From positions 186,001-250,000 of the forward strand of contig JAXMAF010000007.1 of NCBI GenBank assembly GCA_046350555.1: a stretch of DNA of 64,000 bases, written 5' to 3'. Each line of letters opens with the position of its first letter. Position 1 is the stretch's first letter. The notes below the pieces were generated by a model. That model worked only from the letters and a program-made list of their open reading frames with translations, did not search any database and was not told the origin of the DNA. A program made the position numbers and the translations under genes. This stretch comes from JAXMAF01 sp046350555 (GTDB lineage: Bacteria; Planctomycetota; Phycisphaerae; Phycisphaerales; SM1A02). Of this stretch, positions 17,755 to 26,425 are shown piece by piece.

Positions 17755-18188
17755 TCCTTGATGTCCTCCGCAGTGGGGGTGGTGCGGTGCCGTGTCCAGT
17801 CGTGGCGTCCACGACGTGTCCGGGCAAACCGCTGAAGGTACAACGGCGCGTCAACGACGCCAAGAAAGAAATCGAGGTCGGCTCGCCAACCCAGCGACGA
17901 GCCCGAACGGAAGGCATCCGTTCGGTGGACGTCCGACGGCGTTGAAGCCATGCTTATGTGCGAAGATCGCGAATGTTCCGGAACAAACACCGCGCGATCC
18001 GCAAAACCCGATGGTACCACCGACCAGCAGCCCGTGGCGAAAGTCATGCTGCCTGCAACCGAGCCCACTCCCGCATGGCTGCGTCGCCGTCGCTTGCGGT
18101 AGATTCCTTGGAATACAGCGGCGCGACGGCTCCTTGCCCTGCGGAAGCGGACTCGGTTTCGGCGACGCAGCACTTTCGCCACGGGCTG
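17755..18188. other. Gene-free region between atpA and the dockerin-type gene
   Basis: No coding sequence is convincing here. The stretch is less GC-rich than its surroundings in places (for example 17840-18020) and contains an inverted-repeat pair (18027-18080 and ~18137-18190). It occupies the place where atpG, atpD and atpC would be expected. Confidence 0.6.
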
Positions 18189-18190
18189 CT
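18027..18190. repeat. Inverted repeat pair touching the atpA stop codon
   Basis: AGCAGCCCGTGGCGAAAGT at 18027-18045 is the perfect complement of 18172-18190, and weaker complementarity extends inward for about 30 more bases on each side. The right copy begins in the TAG of atpA (18189-18191). It could be a REP- or MITE-like pair, or a very large terminator stem. Confidence 0.65.
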
Positions 18191-19742
18191 ACGCCGGCGC
18201 CTTCCACGTCTGCTTGAACTCGCGGATCGCCGCGATGAACTTGTCGTCGATCCCCTTGAACGACTTGGCCTTCACCAGCTCCTCGCGGACGGTGCGCTTC
18301 GGACCCTTCGTGTAGTCGAGCAGATCCTTCTCGAAGGCGCGGATCTGCGGGATCGGGACGTCGTCCATGAGACCCTTGCTCGCGGCGAAGATCGAGATGC
18401 ACTGGTCGAAGACGTCGAAGGGGGTGTACTGGCCCTGCTTGAGCAGTTCGACCATCCGGGCGCCACGATCAAGCTGCTTCTGGCTCGCCGGGTCGAGCTC
18501 GGTGCCGACCTGCGCGAAGGCCTCGAGCTCGCGGTAGGAAGCCAGGTCGAGGCGCAGCGAGCCGGCGACCTCCTTCATCGCCTTGATCTGGGCGTTGCCG
18601 CCGACGCGCGAAACGGAGATGCCGACGTTGATGGCGGGACGCACGCCGGCGGCGAAGAGCTCCGGCTGGAGGTAGATCTGGCCGTCGGTGATGGAGATGA
18701 CGTTGGTCGGGATGTACGCCGAGACGTCGCCTTCCTGCGTCTCGATGATCGGAAGCGCCGTCAGCGAGCCGCCGCCATTCTCGTTGTTGAGCTTGGTGGA
18801 GCGCTCGAGCAGGCGGCTGTGCAGGTAGAAGACGTCGCCCGGGTACGCCTCGCGGCCCGGCGGACGGCGAAGCAGCAGCGAGAGCTGGCGATACGCGACG
18901 GCCTGCTTCGAGAGATCGTCGTAGACGCAGAGCACGTGCTTGGGCGTCTTGCCCTCCTTGCCCTGCCACATGAAGTACTCGCCCATCGCGCAGCCAGCGT
19001 ACGGCGCGATGTACTGCATCGGCGCCAGCGTCGAGCTGTCGGCGACGACGACGATCGTGTACTCCATCGCGCCGTTCTTGCGGAGCGTCTCGACGACGCC
19101 CGCCACGGTCGAGTCCTTCTGGCCGACGGCGACGTAGATGCAGACCACCGCGTCGGGCGTGCCCCAGTACTGCCGCTGGTTGATGATGCAGTCGAGGCAG
19201 ACGGCGGTCTTGCCGGTCTTGCGGTCGCCGATGACCAGCTCGCGCTGGCCGCGACCGACGGGAATCATCGAGTCGACGGCCTTGATGCCGAACTGAAGCG
19301 GCTCCTTCACCGGCTGGCGCGCGGCGATGCCGGGCGCCACGATGTCGAGCTTGCGCGTCGCCCGCGCCTGGATCGGCGGGCCGCCATCGATGGGGTTGCC
19401 CAGCGGATCGACGACGCGGCCGAGCATCTCCTCGCCCACGGGCACCTCGAGCAGGCGCCCGGTGCTGCGCACCACGTCGCCTTCGCGCACGGCGTTCGCG
19501 TTCGAGAAGAGGACGGCGCCCACCGTGTCGGTCTCCAGGTTCATCACCTGGCCCATGGCCGGGCCCGCGTTCGTCTGGAACTCGAGCATCTCGCCGGCCA
19601 TCGCGTTGCTCAGTCCGTAGACGCGGGCGATGCCGTCGCCGACCTCGACGACGCGCCCGACCTCGGAGATCTCCAGGTCGGTGGCGAACTGCTCGATCTC
19701 CTGCTTGATGACGGACGTGATTTCGTCGGTACGGATCTTCAT
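18189..19742 (-). CDS. atpA: F-type ATP synthase subunit alpha
   Basis: The product is 517 residues, normal for the family. It is the non-catalytic nucleotide-binding subunit of F1. The Walker A motif GDRKTGKT is at ~172-179, and PGREAYPGDVFYLHSRLLER, TDGQIYL and the ISVSRVGG signature near the C-terminal domain are present. ATG 19742 is chosen because similarity starts at MKIRTDEI. It lies 107 bases after atpH and is the last gene of the cluster. No gamma, beta or epsilon subunit follows, so those genes must lie elsewhere if the enzyme is complete. Confidence 0.97.
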   Translation of the reverse strand: MKIRTDEITSVIKQEIEQFATDLEISEVGRVVEVGDGIARVYGLSNAMAGEMLEFQTNAGPAMGQVMNLETDTVGAVLFSNANAVREGDVVRSTGRLLEVPVGEEMLGRVVDPLGNPIDGGPPIQARATRKLDIVAPGIAARQPVKEPLQFGIKAVDSMIPVGRGQRELVIGDRKTGKTAVCLDCIINQRQYWGTPDAVVCIYVAVGQKDSTVAGVVETLRKNGAMEYTIVVVADSSTLAPMQYIAPYAGCAMGEYFMWQGKEGKTPKHVLCVYDDLSKQAVAYRQLSLLLRRPPGREAYPGDVFYLHSRLLERSTKLNNENGGGSLTALPIIETQEGDVSAYIPTNVISITDGQIYLQPELFAAGVRPAINVGISVSRVGGNAQIKAMKEVAGSLRLDLASYRELEAFAQVGTELDPASQKQLDRGARMVELLKQGQYTPFDVFDQCISIFAASKGLMDDVPIPQIRAFEKDLLDYTKGPKRTVREELVKAKSFKGIDDKFIAAIREFKQTWKAPA

Positions 19743-19849
19743 GGGTGGCGCGAGGGAGATGGGGGCGTGCGGTGGGGTGTCGGAAACCGAAGGACCAGAG
19801 ACGGGCAACCAGGAGCCAGCAAACCGGCGTCGACGCCGCGCGAGCCGCG

Positions 19850-20452
19850 TCAGTCCGAGACGATCCGGTCGATCCTGGTTCGCAGCGCGTTGGCGCCACC
19901 GGCGACGATGGCGTTGCGCATGCGCTGAAGCTTCCCGGCGACGGAGCCGTCGACCAGCGAGTCGCCGATGCGCAGCTTGATCCCGCCGAGCATCGACGGC
20001 TCGACGTATCGGTGCAGCACCGGCTCCTTGCCGAGCGCCCTCGTGACGAGCGCCTTGATCGACTCGAGCTGCGCCTCCTGCACGGGCGCGGCGGTGTAGA
20101 CATCCACCTCGACGCGGCCGAAGCGCTCCTGGAGAAGTCCGTCGTACGTCCGGGCGATCGCGTCGAAGTGGTCGAGCCGATCCTTCTCGTTGACGACCAG
20201 GACGAAGCGCAGGAGCAGGTCGCCCACGCGCCCCTCCAGCATGCGGCGCAGCGCGTCGCCGCGCCGCTGCCTGTCGATGATCGGGGAGCCGAAGAACTCG
20301 CGGAAGCGGGCGTCGCCGCGGACGATCTCGATCAACTGCTCGAGCTCGTCGGCGACCTCCTCCATCTTCGCGCGTCCTCCGGCGGACTCGGCGAGCTGGA
20401 AGAGCGCGCGGGCGTAGACGAGGGAAACGGCGTCGACGTGGGCGGTCGGCAT
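19850..20452 (-). CDS. atpH: F-type ATP synthase subunit delta
   Basis: The 200-residue delta (OSCP-type) protein links the peripheral stalk to the top of F1. An N-terminal helical domain (YARALFQLAESAG) is followed by the conserved C-terminal segment with LGGIKLRIGDSLVDGSVAGKL, the family signature. Its ATG overlaps the atpF stop by one base (TGATG), so the two are translationally coupled. Slightly longer than the usual ~180 residues. Confidence 0.93.
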   Translation of the reverse strand: MPTAHVDAVSLVYARALFQLAESAGGRAKMEEVADELEQLIEIVRGDARFREFFGSPIIDRQRRGDALRRMLEGRVGDLLLRFVLVVNEKDRLDHFDAIARTYDGLLQERFGRVEVDVYTAAPVQEAQLESIKALVTRALGKEPVLHRYVEPSMLGGIKLRIGDSLVDGSVAGKLQRMRNAIVAGGANALRTRIDRIVSD

Positions 20453-20991
20453 CAGTTCTTCCTCGAGACGGCGAGTTCCTTGAGCGACTCCTCGACGAGC
20501 CGCTGCTGGTCTCCGGGGCTGACCTCGCGCTGGAGGATCTTGCGGGCCATCGCCGTGGCCAGCGTGGCGGCCTCGGCGTGCAGCTCCGAGACGGCGCTCG
20601 CCCTCGCGGCGCCGATGTCGCGCATCGCCCGCTGCTTCATCTCGGCGAGCTCGGACTCGTTGCGCGCCCGGAGGTCGTTGGCGACCGCCTGCGCGTCCGC
20701 CTTGGCCTGGGCGATGAGCTTGCCGGCCTCCTGCCGCGCCTCGGCCAGCGAGCGCTCGTAGTCCGCCAGCGCCGCCTTCGCCTGCTCGCGGGCCTCGTCG
20801 GCGGAGCGGAGGTCCGACAGGATCTTCTGCTCGCGCTCGTCGAGGAAGCCGAGGATCTTCGGCCAGACGAACCACGCCAGGAGCACGAAGACGATCACGA
20901 AGACGATGATCGTGGTCAGGTATGGAACGATGTTGAATTCCATCGCCCCGGCCTTGACGTGTTCCGACGCGAGCAGCGACACGGTGTTCAT
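20452..20991 (-). CDS. atpF: F-type ATP synthase subunit b
   Basis: The 179-residue protein has one N-terminal membrane segment (LTTIIVFVIVFVLLAWFVWP, ~25-45), then a long charged helix with heptad character (~50-150). This forms the peripheral stalk that holds the stator against rotation. The FLDEREQKI sequence just after the membrane segment is typical. It overlaps atpH by one base and lies 55 bases after atpE. Confidence 0.93.
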   Translation of the reverse strand: MNTVSLLASEHVKAGAMEFNIVPYLTTIIVFVIVFVLLAWFVWPKILGFLDEREQKILSDLRSADEAREQAKAALADYERSLAEARQEAGKLIAQAKADAQAVANDLRARNESELAEMKQRAMRDIGAARASAVSELHAEAATLATAMARKILQREVSPGDQQRLVEESLKELAVSRKN

Positions 20992-21046
20992 GCGACCGTC
21001 CTTTCGTCCGGGGCGCCGTGGGCGCCTCCAATGGTCCCGATCCGCG

Positions 21047-21397
21047 TCAGCCGCCAGCGGCGCCGCTCATGCCGAGGAAGCCCACGACGACCGCGAAGAG
21101 CGCGACGCCTTCGACGAGAGCCGCGGCGAGAATCATGTTGACGAAGATGCGGCCGGCCATCTCGGGCTGCCGCGCGATCGACTCGACGGCGCTGCCGCCG
21201 ACGCGGCCGATGCCGATTCCGGCGCCGATCACGGCGAGCCCGGCGGCGAGGCCCGAGCCGATTCCAATGCCGAGTCCTGCTCCCCAGACGCTCGCGGACT
21301 TCACCACCGTGGTGCCGTCCTGGGCCAAGGCGGGCTGGGCCGCGAACAGCGTCACGGCCAGGAAGCTGAGGGCGACGAGGGCGATCACGTTGCGCAT
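21047..21397 (-). CDS. atpE: F-type ATP synthase subunit c with N-terminal presequence
   Basis: The 116-residue protein contains the two-helix hairpin of the rotor ring. Helix 1 is glycine-rich, the polar loop has ARQPEM, and helix 2 carries the ion-binding Glu in ALVEGVALFA. The Gln and Ser/Thr ligands of sodium-type rings are not seen, so proton coupling is likely. Residues 1-36 look like a cleavable signal peptide (VIALVALSFLAVTLFA...PALAQ), which most bacterial c subunits lack. ATG 21397 is chosen at the start of this signal. An ATG ten codons upstream (21427) is less likely. Confidence 0.92.
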   Translation of the reverse strand: MRNVIALVALSFLAVTLFAAQPALAQDGTTVVKSASVWGAGLGIGIGSGLAAGLAVIGAGIGIGRVGGSAVESIARQPEMAGRIFVNMILAAALVEGVALFAVVVGFLGMSGAAGG

Positions 21398-21461
21398 GTG
21401 AGTTCGATGCTCCGGTTGCGACGCCATGTTCGATGGCGTCCGAGGTGTTTGAAACGAAACG

Positions 21462-22595
21462 TCAGTGTGCCGCGGCGGGCGAACCGCCGTTGTGCGAGTG
21501 GGCGTCCTCCGGGCCGTGTCCATGCGCCTGCTCGTGCTCGTCGTGCTCGTCGTCGTGATGGCTCAACTGAGCGATGAAGACGGCGGTGAGGAACATGAAC
21601 ACGAACGCCTGGAGCAGGGCGACGAAGAGCTCGAGGCCGAAGAGGATGATCGCGAATCCGGCGGAGACGACCCCGATGGTCCCGCCCATGGCCCAGCCAA
21701 GCCCGGCGTTGAGCGCCATGAAGCCGAAGAGGAGCACGGTCGACATCAGCGTGTGGCCGGCCAGCATGTTCGCGAAGAGACGGATGGCCAGCGCGCACGG
21801 CTTGATGATCATGCCCGCGATCTCGATCGGGATCATCAGGGGCGCGAGGTACCACGGCGCACCGCCGAGCAGGTGGTGCAGCCAGCCGCCGATGCCGAGG
21901 TCGCGAAGGCCGTGCACCTGGATCACGATGAACGCGATCGTGGCCAGCCCCGCGGTGACGGCGATGTTCCCCGTCGCGGTGCCGCCGATCACCGCCCAGT
22001 GCCAGTCGCCGCGCGTCAGGCCTCCGATGAGGTGTTGGACGTCCAGCAGCGGAACGAGGCCGATGAGGTTGTTCAGCAGGATGAAGAAGAAGAGCGTGAG
22101 CAGGAACGGCAGGTATCGCCGCGTGTGGTCCTTGCCGAGGATCGGGACGAGCATCTCGTCGCGCAGGTAGACGACTACCATCTCGACGAGCTGGGCGAGC
22201 CTGCCGCGCGGCATGTATCGACGGTGTCGATCCGGCGACTCGGGCGTCGTCATCCTTCGACCGACCCAGAAGAGCATGATCACCGTGAAGGCCGAGGCGA
22301 TCAGCAGCGTTCCCATGTGCAGCGTGAACGTGGGAAGCACGTCGCGCTTCGAGTTGATGCCGAAGAGCCAGTGCATGCTCGACGGGACCTCTTCCCGGGT
22401 CCTCGCGTGCATCACGTTGTCCAGCACGTGGTCGAGCGGCTGCGGGGGCGCATGCGCTGCCCCGCCATGGCCTGCATCGTGCGCGCCTGGCGCATGCGTC
22501 GCGGCGCCGGAGGCATGCGACGCGTCGCCGGGGGCCGCGGCGTGATCGGCGGCAGGCGCGGCGGAGGCGTGAGGCGCTGATTCGAGGAGGAGCAT
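21462..22595 (-). CDS. atpB: F-type ATP synthase subunit a
   Basis: The product is ~377 residues. It is the membrane subunit forming the proton half-channels. The essential Arg lies in IRLFANMLAGHTLM, and the C-terminal helix ends in ALLQAFVFMFLTAVF as usual. An Ala/His-rich stretch of ~60 residues precedes the first helix. After the last helix comes an acidic, His-rich tail (HHDDEHDEHEQAHGHG), possibly metal-binding and not usual for the family. The start is uncertain because no Shine-Dalgarno sequence is visible. ATG 22595 begins MLLLESAPH. Confidence 0.93.
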   Translation of the reverse strand: MLLLESAPHASAAPAADHAAAPGDASHASGAATHAPGAHDAGHGGAAHAPPQPLDHVLDNVMHARTREEVPSSMHWLFGINSKRDVLPTFTLHMGTLLIASAFTVIMLFWVGRRMTTPESPDRHRRYMPRGRLAQLVEMVVVYLRDEMLVPILGKDHTRRYLPFLLTLFFFILLNNLIGLVPLLDVQHLIGGLTRGDWHWAVIGGTATGNIAVTAGLATIAFIVIQVHGLRDLGIGGWLHHLLGGAPWYLAPLMIPIEIAGMIIKPCALAIRLFANMLAGHTLMSTVLLFGFMALNAGLGWAMGGTIGVVSAGFAIILFGLELFVALLQAFVFMFLTAVFIAQLSHHDDEHDEHEQAHGHGPEDAHSHNGGSPAAAH

Positions 22596-22767
22596 CGCGA
22601 GGGCGGTGGGAGGAGTCGGCGGTCGGAGCTGGAAGTCGGGCCAGGCAGGGTTCCGGACGGCGTTCCGGATGGTCGGCGGTCCGAATTCCCCGTGCTCCGC
22701 CACCCACGACACTCGGTCGCGTGGCGTGCTCGCAGGTGGCGTGCCGCCCATCCGTTGCCCGCTCGCG

Positions 22768-23208
22768 TCACCGCGGCGACGCCGCGCGAGTCACGTGCCG
22801 AGCGATGACGGCGACCTCCAGCAACATCGCCAGAAGGAAGCCGGTGGCGACCGCGAACATGAACGGCGCCTTGGCCACGGCCAGGTCCTCCGACCAGCCC
22901 GATGGGGGGACGGAGTATAGCAGAATTCCGCAGGCTGCTGCGGCCACGAAGCGAAGAAGCGAAGCGGCCACCCACGCCAGCCCGGCGGTGCTCGCGGGCC
23001 TGGGAATCCAGGGCAGCGTGACGAGGTTCGCAAGTCCGCCCGTGACGATCGTGACGGCCCCGGCGAGGCCGGCCACCCATCCGTACAGGCCGCTTCGATG
23101 CACCGCCAGACCGACCGCGGCCCACGCCGCGACGACAAGGACCGCGGCCGCGACGGTTGCCGCCAGGAGCCGGAACGTGGGAAGCGTCAGCCGGGGTTCG
23201 TCGGTCAT
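22768..23208 (-). CDS. Small four-helix membrane protein in the AtpI position
   Basis: The 146-residue protein has four predicted membrane helices (about 12-34, 40-62, 75-95 and 108-135). No strong family motif is visible, but size, topology and place (between an AtpZ-like gene and atpB) fit ATP synthase protein I, which helps assemble the c ring in some bacteria. ATG 23208 opens MTDEPRLTLP. There is a 172-base gap before atpB. Confidence 0.6.
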   Translation of the reverse strand: MTDEPRLTLPTFRLLAATVAAAVLVVAAWAAVGLAVHRSGLYGWVAGLAGAVTIVTGGLANLVTLPWIPRPASTAGLAWVAASLLRFVAAAACGILLYSVPPSGWSEDLAVAKAPFMFAVATGFLLAMLLEVAVIARHVTRAASPR

Positions 23209-23326
23209 GGGGCCTCGCGTCGCCGGTCCCGGAGCCCGGCCTCCATGCGTCGTGTCGACCGGGCGCGTCGCGTCGATCGGGAAAGGCGTCTCCACGGCGC
23301 GCATCGTGTCACCCGCGTGCGTCCCG

Positions 23327-23707
23327 TCAACCACGAGGATCCCCGCGATCGCGCGCATCGCGCCCCTCGTCTCGACGGGGGCCCGACCGCGCCGCGCGCG
23401 CCGACACGTCCAGACGACGGTTCAACCGCACGGCGACCCGAATGAAGTCGAGGATTCCCAGCACGATGCCGGCCACGCCGCAGATTCCCGTCCAGCGCGG
23501 CGAAGTCCCAAGCCATCGATCGAGCAACCAGCCGCCGAAGAGCGCCGCACCCACGATCGCCACCAGTTGGAACCCCGACGCGGCGATCTTCCAGAGCAAC
23601 TGGACTTCCTCGCCACCACTCGCCGCCGACCCCTTGGCGGCCGCGGGCGCGCGAAAGCTCGTCGGCTCCGGCGGATCGCGAAACTCGGGAAGCGGCGGCG
23701 CGGGCAT
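23327..23707 (-). CDS. AtpZ/AtpI-type membrane protein at the head of the ATP synthase operon
   Basis: The 126-residue protein has a Pro/Ala-rich N-terminus, then two membrane helices (about 45-63 and 73-90). The second-helix region GICGVAGIVLGILDFIRV resembles the AtpZ family, small proteins encoded first in many atp operons and linked to magnesium supply or rotor assembly. The tail is basic. A TACAAC hexamer lies seven bases before the ATG, so transcription of the operon may start here. The M60 gene ends 23 bases upstream. Confidence 0.65.
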   Translation of the reverse strand: MPAPPLPEFRDPPEPTSFRAPAAAKGSAASGGEEVQLLWKIAASGFQLVAIVGAALFGGWLLDRWLGTSPRWTGICGVAGIVLGILDFIRVAVRLNRRLDVSARAARSGPRRDEGRDARDRGDPRG

Positions 23708-23730
23708 GAGCGAGGTTGTACCGCGTGTCC

Positions 23731-26295
23731 CTACCGCTTGCCATCGCCCGTCGCCGCGTCGGGCATCCAGACGGGAAGGTCGGCCACGCTTGCCTTGGCG
23801 GCGTCGCTCACGGGGATCGTCCATGAGTCGAAGAAGGGGCCGAGGTTGCGTCCGGTGGCGCGCGAGAGGCGCGTCATCCATTGGTTGCGCTTCTCGTCGT
23901 CGTCGCGCGGGCGCTCGTCCTTCGGCAGGGCGCGGTACTCGGCGAAGACCTTGCGGAAGACGTCCCAGCCGAAGGCGTCGCGGATCTGCTGGTACATGAT
24001 GAGCGCGAGGAATGGATCGGACTTCCACCTGGCGAACGACGCGCCGCTGCGCCCATCGCTGCCGGGCGAGGTGAACGCGGCGATCTTCTTGGCGCGCTCG
24101 TCGAGCGCGCCGTGGCCGCTGTTCGGTGGCAGGCCGCAGACGGTCTCCATGATGTACAGCGAGAAGAGGTTGCACGTGACCTCGCCCGTGCCGTCGAAGG
24201 TCCACATCCCGTCCTGATGGTTGTGGCCAAGTTCGTGGAAGAGCCCCCACGAGCCCTTCGCGAGCCGCTCCGCTCGCGTCATGTCGTCGACGGCGTCCAG
24301 GTGCGTCATGATCGGATACCCGGAGTGCATGTAGCCGGCGCTGATCTGGCAATCGGCGACGTAGCGCTGCGGATGCGGCCGCTCGCGCGGGATCGTCGCG
24401 AGATCCGCGGCGGCGTCGAGGACGCGGTCCCAGAGCTCGAGCACGGCGGTCGGATCGTCGAGCCCGCGCAGCGCCGCCGACGGCACGCTCAGCGCCACCT
24501 TGCTCGTCTCGAGCTCTCCCCACGGCGCCGGCGCCTCGCGGAGCCGCCCCCACTCCTCGGCGGTCGTCGTCCCCAGGACGAAGCGCGGCGCCTCGACCGC
24601 ACCGCCGATGCGGACCGTCGTGCGACCGGATCGCCCGGGCGGAACGTCGATGTAGATGAGTCCGCCAAACGGCGACGCGACCTCCATTCGGAATCCGGCG
24701 TGGCCGCCGGCGCTTTCGGCTTCCGCCGTCGCGAGCGGCCACTCGCGCGAGATCGCGGGCGCGCGCTTCCACGCGTCGTGGTGCCAGAGCTCGTCCGTGT
24801 GACACCCGATGCGAACGGCGAGTCCGTCGAGACGCGCTCCCGAAGCCGCGTCGGCATGCGCGCCGGCATCCTGTCCGCGGCGTCCCTCGACGGCCGCGCC
24901 CGTCGGCGCCTCGATCGTGATCGTCGCGCCCGCGGGCGCGTAGAGCCCCGTGCCGTGCCAACGGGGGACCGCGAGATCGATCTCGACGTCGCGCGTGATC
25001 CGCGGCGCATCCGGCGTCGCGGCCCCCGGAAAGACCGCGGCCGCTGGATGGGCCGAGATCATGGCGATCGGCGCGTCCTGCAATGTCCGAAGCTGATACG
25101 AGAGCAGCACGCGCTCCAGGGCCTTCTCCTTGCCGAGCGGCTTCCGCTCCGTGGGCACGAGCGCCTCGGCCCGTCGGGCAAGCATCGCCTCGACCTTGGG
25201 CCGAAGGTCGCGGTCGTCCGCGGGAAGCCACCGCAGCGCCGCGATCGCGGCGTCGCCGGCGACGCGCAGGTCGGCGTCGCCGAGCGTGGCGCCTCCGTCG
25301 CCGTGGGCCTCGAGCGCCGCGAGCGCGACGCGCCCGTGATCGAGCGCGCTTGGGCGCGGCGCGGTGACGAAGCCCTGTGCGCCACTGCGCCCGACGATGC
25401 CATCCGTCCACGAAAGCCCGCACGCGTTGAGGACGCGGTTGAGCTGGTTCGTGCGGAGGTCGGCGCCACGATGCACCTGCGACCAGCCCCACGGACAGGT
25501 TCCGGCGACCACGCCCCCACCGTCCTGGATGAACCTCGTCAGCGCGGCGGCCTCGGCTTCGGTCAGGTCGGCGTTCATCGTGACCAGCACATCGAGATCA
25601 GCAAGCCGCGCCGCCCAGTCGCCTCCATCGAGCGGCTTCGTCGAGATCGCCCGCCCGCCGTCGTCCTCGCGCACCGCGAGCACGTCCACGAGCTCCTTCG
25701 CGGAACGGACGCCGACGCGGAGGGGCCTCGCCGTCGCGGCGCCGTCGTCGGCGCGACGTTCCGTGGCGCCTTCCGCCGACGGACGGCCGCCCGACGCCCA
25801 CGCGACGGCGTTGCGGAGAAAGCGCGCCGTGTCGCGCATGGTCTCGGCGTTCGCCGAGCCCCCCTTTCGCCCGCGCCGTCGACCACCATCGCCCGGCGGG
25901 TCGCCAGCCGCGGACCCGCCCGCATAGCCGGCGCTGTAGCCATTGTGCGAGAGGACGACGACGCGCCCCTTGCCCAGCCGCGCCGCCGCGATCGTCGGCG
26001 CACGACCATCGCCCACCTTGCCCATGACGACCGGAAACGCGTCGCCGCCGAAGACCGCGATGGCGCCCGGCGAACCCGGTGCCGCGATCTCGTCCACGCC
26101 TCGAAGGAGCGCGTCGAGATCGGACGCGAGGCGTTGCTCGCGACCGACGCCGGCGCGCTCCGGCGCGGATCCTGATCGGGACTCCGAGGGCGGCCCGGAC
26201 GTCGACACGGCGGCCGCCGGCAAACCCGGCAGCGCGGACAGCAGGGCCGCGAGGAGGACGACAACCGATTCGATTCGTCGTTCGCGCATGGACAT
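23731..26295 (-). CDS. M60-family (enhancin-like) zinc metallopeptidase, secreted
   Basis: The product is ~854 residues. An N-terminal hydrophobic segment (SVVVLLAALLSALPGLPAAA) is a signal peptide. Residues ~40-320 resemble the non-catalytic amidotransferase-like region often fused to M60 domains (GKGRVVVLSHNGY). The M60 domain lies in the second half. HELGH (about 687-691), followed by GTGEVTCNLFSLY with the downstream Glu, forms the gluzincin zinc site. M60 peptidases cleave heavily glycosylated proteins such as mucins, and the substrate here is unknown. The start is either of two nearby ATGs, 26295 or 26289. It is divergent from nuoI. Confidence 0.85.
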   Translation of the reverse strand: MSMRERRIESVVVLLAALLSALPGLPAAAVSTSGPPSESRSGSAPERAGVGREQRLASDLDALLRGVDEIAAPGSPGAIAVFGGDAFPVVMGKVGDGRAPTIAAARLGKGRVVVLSHNGYSAGYAGGSAAGDPPGDGGRRRGRKGGSANAETMRDTARFLRNAVAWASGGRPSAEGATERRADDGAATARPLRVGVRSAKELVDVLAVREDDGGRAISTKPLDGGDWAARLADLDVLVTMNADLTEAEAAALTRFIQDGGGVVAGTCPWGWSQVHRGADLRTNQLNRVLNACGLSWTDGIVGRSGAQGFVTAPRPSALDHGRVALAALEAHGDGGATLGDADLRVAGDAAIAALRWLPADDRDLRPKVEAMLARRAEALVPTERKPLGKEKALERVLLSYQLRTLQDAPIAMISAHPAAAVFPGAATPDAPRITRDVEIDLAVPRWHGTGLYAPAGATITIEAPTGAAVEGRRGQDAGAHADAASGARLDGLAVRIGCHTDELWHHDAWKRAPAISREWPLATAEAESAGGHAGFRMEVASPFGGLIYIDVPPGRSGRTTVRIGGAVEAPRFVLGTTTAEEWGRLREAPAPWGELETSKVALSVPSAALRGLDDPTAVLELWDRVLDAAADLATIPRERPHPQRYVADCQISAGYMHSGYPIMTHLDAVDDMTRAERLAKGSWGLFHELGHNHQDGMWTFDGTGEVTCNLFSLYIMETVCGLPPNSGHGALDERAKKIAAFTSPGSDGRSGASFARWKSDPFLALIMYQQIRDAFGWDVFRKVFAEYRALPKDERPRDDDEKRNQWMTRLSRATGRNLGPFFDSWTIPVSDAAKASVADLPVWMPDAATGDGKR

Positions 26296-26407
26296 GGAAT
26301 GGATCGGACGGACGAGGGCGCGTCCGGTTCCAGCCGCGCGACGGGCGCCGAGCCACCCCACGACCTTCGCCACGCGCCGAGCGGCCGCACCCGGAGACAG
26401 GAACGGC

Positions 26408-26413
26408 TACGCT
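26408..26413 (+). promoter_or_regulatory. -10-like hexamer before nuoI
   Basis: TACGCT, 12 bases before the ATG at 26426. No Shine-Dalgarno sequence lies between them. Confidence 0.4.
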
Positions 26414-26425
26414 TCGTCACTTCCC

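Noticed and set aside
17755..18188. A hidden atpG or atpC between atpA and the dockerin gene
   Set aside because: None of the six frames shows gamma or epsilon subunit motifs, and the 434 bases are too short for gamma or beta.
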